64,000 nt of DNA from Lentisphaera araneosa HTCC2155 (lineage in GTDB: Bacteria; Verrucomicrobiota; Lentisphaeria; Lentisphaerales; Lentisphaeraceae). Below the pieces are notes generated by a model. That model saw only the letters and a list, made by a program, of their open reading frames with translations. It had not been told where the DNA came from and searched no databases. A program made the translations under genes and the position numbers. The stretch is taken from assembly GCF_000170755.1 (NCBI RefSeq), contig NZ_ABCK01000001.1:62001-126000 (forward strand), in the 5' to 3' direction. Shown piece after piece: positions 63,541 to 64,000 of the stretch. Position 1 is the stretch's first letter, and each line of letters opens with the position of its first letter.

Positions 63541-64000
63541 TTAGGTAAGTGTTAAACTCTCTGGCGTATAGCCTTTACCTAAGAGCTGATAGTCAAAGAA
63601 ATTTCTCACTTCTTTATCTAGAATGGGGTGAGTGAATTTATGCTCGTAGTTATTTAGGGTGATAAGCTTACAATCGACACCCAAGCCGATAGCTTTATTT
63701 AAGTACGCTAAAGATTGATTATAGGGAACAGCTTCGTCTTTGGTGCCATGTGCTAAGAGGATGGGACAAGTCTCCTTGTTGAGGTGCTCATAGGGACTTG
63801 CATCAAGTAAAAGTTCCGGTGCTTGCAAAGGATCTTGACCAATCAGTTGAATCACTGGAGAGTCGGGTAGTATATGACTCTTTAGTTCATGCTCTTCGTA
63901 TTCAAGAATATCTAAGAGGGGTCTGAAATGAGAAGGTGGGCAATAGGCAAGAACGGCATTGATTCGAGAGTCGTTGGCAAGATGCAAGGCGAGGTGAGCC
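63541..64000 (-). CDS. Alpha/beta hydrolase (dienelactone-hydrolase/S9-like), C-terminal part
   Basis: The frame is open to the window edge (AHLALHLANDSRINAVLAY), so the 5' end lies outside; the TTG at 63987 is only an internal codon. The visible segment begins just after where a GxSxG nucleophile elbow would be. It has PILLAHGTKDEAVPYNQSLAYL, carrying the catalytic Asp (GTKDEAVP), and NNYEHKFTHPIL, carrying the probable catalytic His. These fit a serine hydrolase of the dienelactone hydrolase/prolyl-oligopeptidase type. The substrate is unknown. It converges with the small gene at 63222, 19 bp away. Confidence 0.75.
   Translation of the reverse strand, partial: AHLALHLANDSRINAVLAYCPPSHFRPLLDILEYEEHELKSHILPDSPVIQLIGQDPLQAPELLLDASPYEHLNKETCPILLAHGTKDEAVPYNQSLAYLNKAIGLGVDCKLITLNNYEHKFTHPILDKEVRNFFDYQLLGKGYTPESLTLT

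Noticed and set aside
1-64000. CRISPR arrays, tRNA or rRNA genes, prophage
   Set aside because: No regularly spaced direct repeats, no cloverleaf or rRNA-like sequence and no phage structural genes were seen.

Overview
The window is about 39% G+C by eye, with short operons and no rRNA or tRNA seen. It fits a marine Lentisphaerae-type bacterium (PVC superphylum), probably Lentisphaera-like. The grounds are lone type-II pseudopilin-like proteins, many secreted S1 sulfatases, four sets of 'planctomycete cytochrome' proteins (PSCyt/DUF1592 with DUF1552; PSCyt1-DUF1549-DUF1553 with DUF1501), a PVC-type heme protein fused to DUF1080, and an ECF sigma/FecR-LamG pair. Taxonomy is inferred from gene content only.

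Region 1 (1-8744, plus): a glycan-degradation operon holding the end of a GH2 enzyme, two secreted GH32 fructosidases, a sialate-O-acetylesterase-like SGNH esterase, and a second esterase copy that has lost its catalytic Ser and His and is fused to a lactonase-type beta-propeller. Region 2 (8745-15896): a pseudopilin, a membrane-anchored DUF1592-family cytochrome carrying four 14-residue repeats, its DUF1552 partner, and a parallel beta-helix protein. Region 3 (16157-21455, minus): three more GH32 enzymes. Five GH32 genes in 21 kb make this a fructan (levan/inulin-like) utilisation locus. Region 4 (21456-24583): a scarred zone with a decayed DDE transposase, a second pseudopilin, an IS3-type transposase remnant and a sugar-phosphate isomerase/epimerase-like gene.

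Region 5 (25085-40322): ECF sigma factor, translationally coupled FecR-LamG anti-sigma/sensor, then three PSCyt-DUF1549-DUF1553 + DUF1501 pairs. The first two pairs are a tandem duplication, marked by a copied LamG tail at 31144-31292. The first cytochrome gene carries an in-frame TAA. A PAS-AraC regulator lies divergently before the third pair. A 21-bp-period direct repeat (TACAAGT-N14-TSCAAGT) occurs at nearly the same distance before pairs 1 and 3 and is a candidate operator for it.

Region 6 (40578-47719): one giant polytopic membrane protein gene, split by a frameshift near 43040. Region 7 (47742-61048, minus): six secreted sulfatases in two related blocks, an NHL-like propeller protein, and a large PVC heme/propeller/DUF1080 protein. 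Three of the sulfatases read CRPSL where the formylglycine motif should be CxPxR. Region 8 (61205-64000): NAD+ synthetase, a small unknown gene, and the end of an alpha/beta hydrolase.

Together the genes describe extracellular breakdown of sulfated, acetylated and fructan-type polysaccharides, coupled to surface or periplasmic multiheme proteins of unknown function under ECF/FecR and AraC control.
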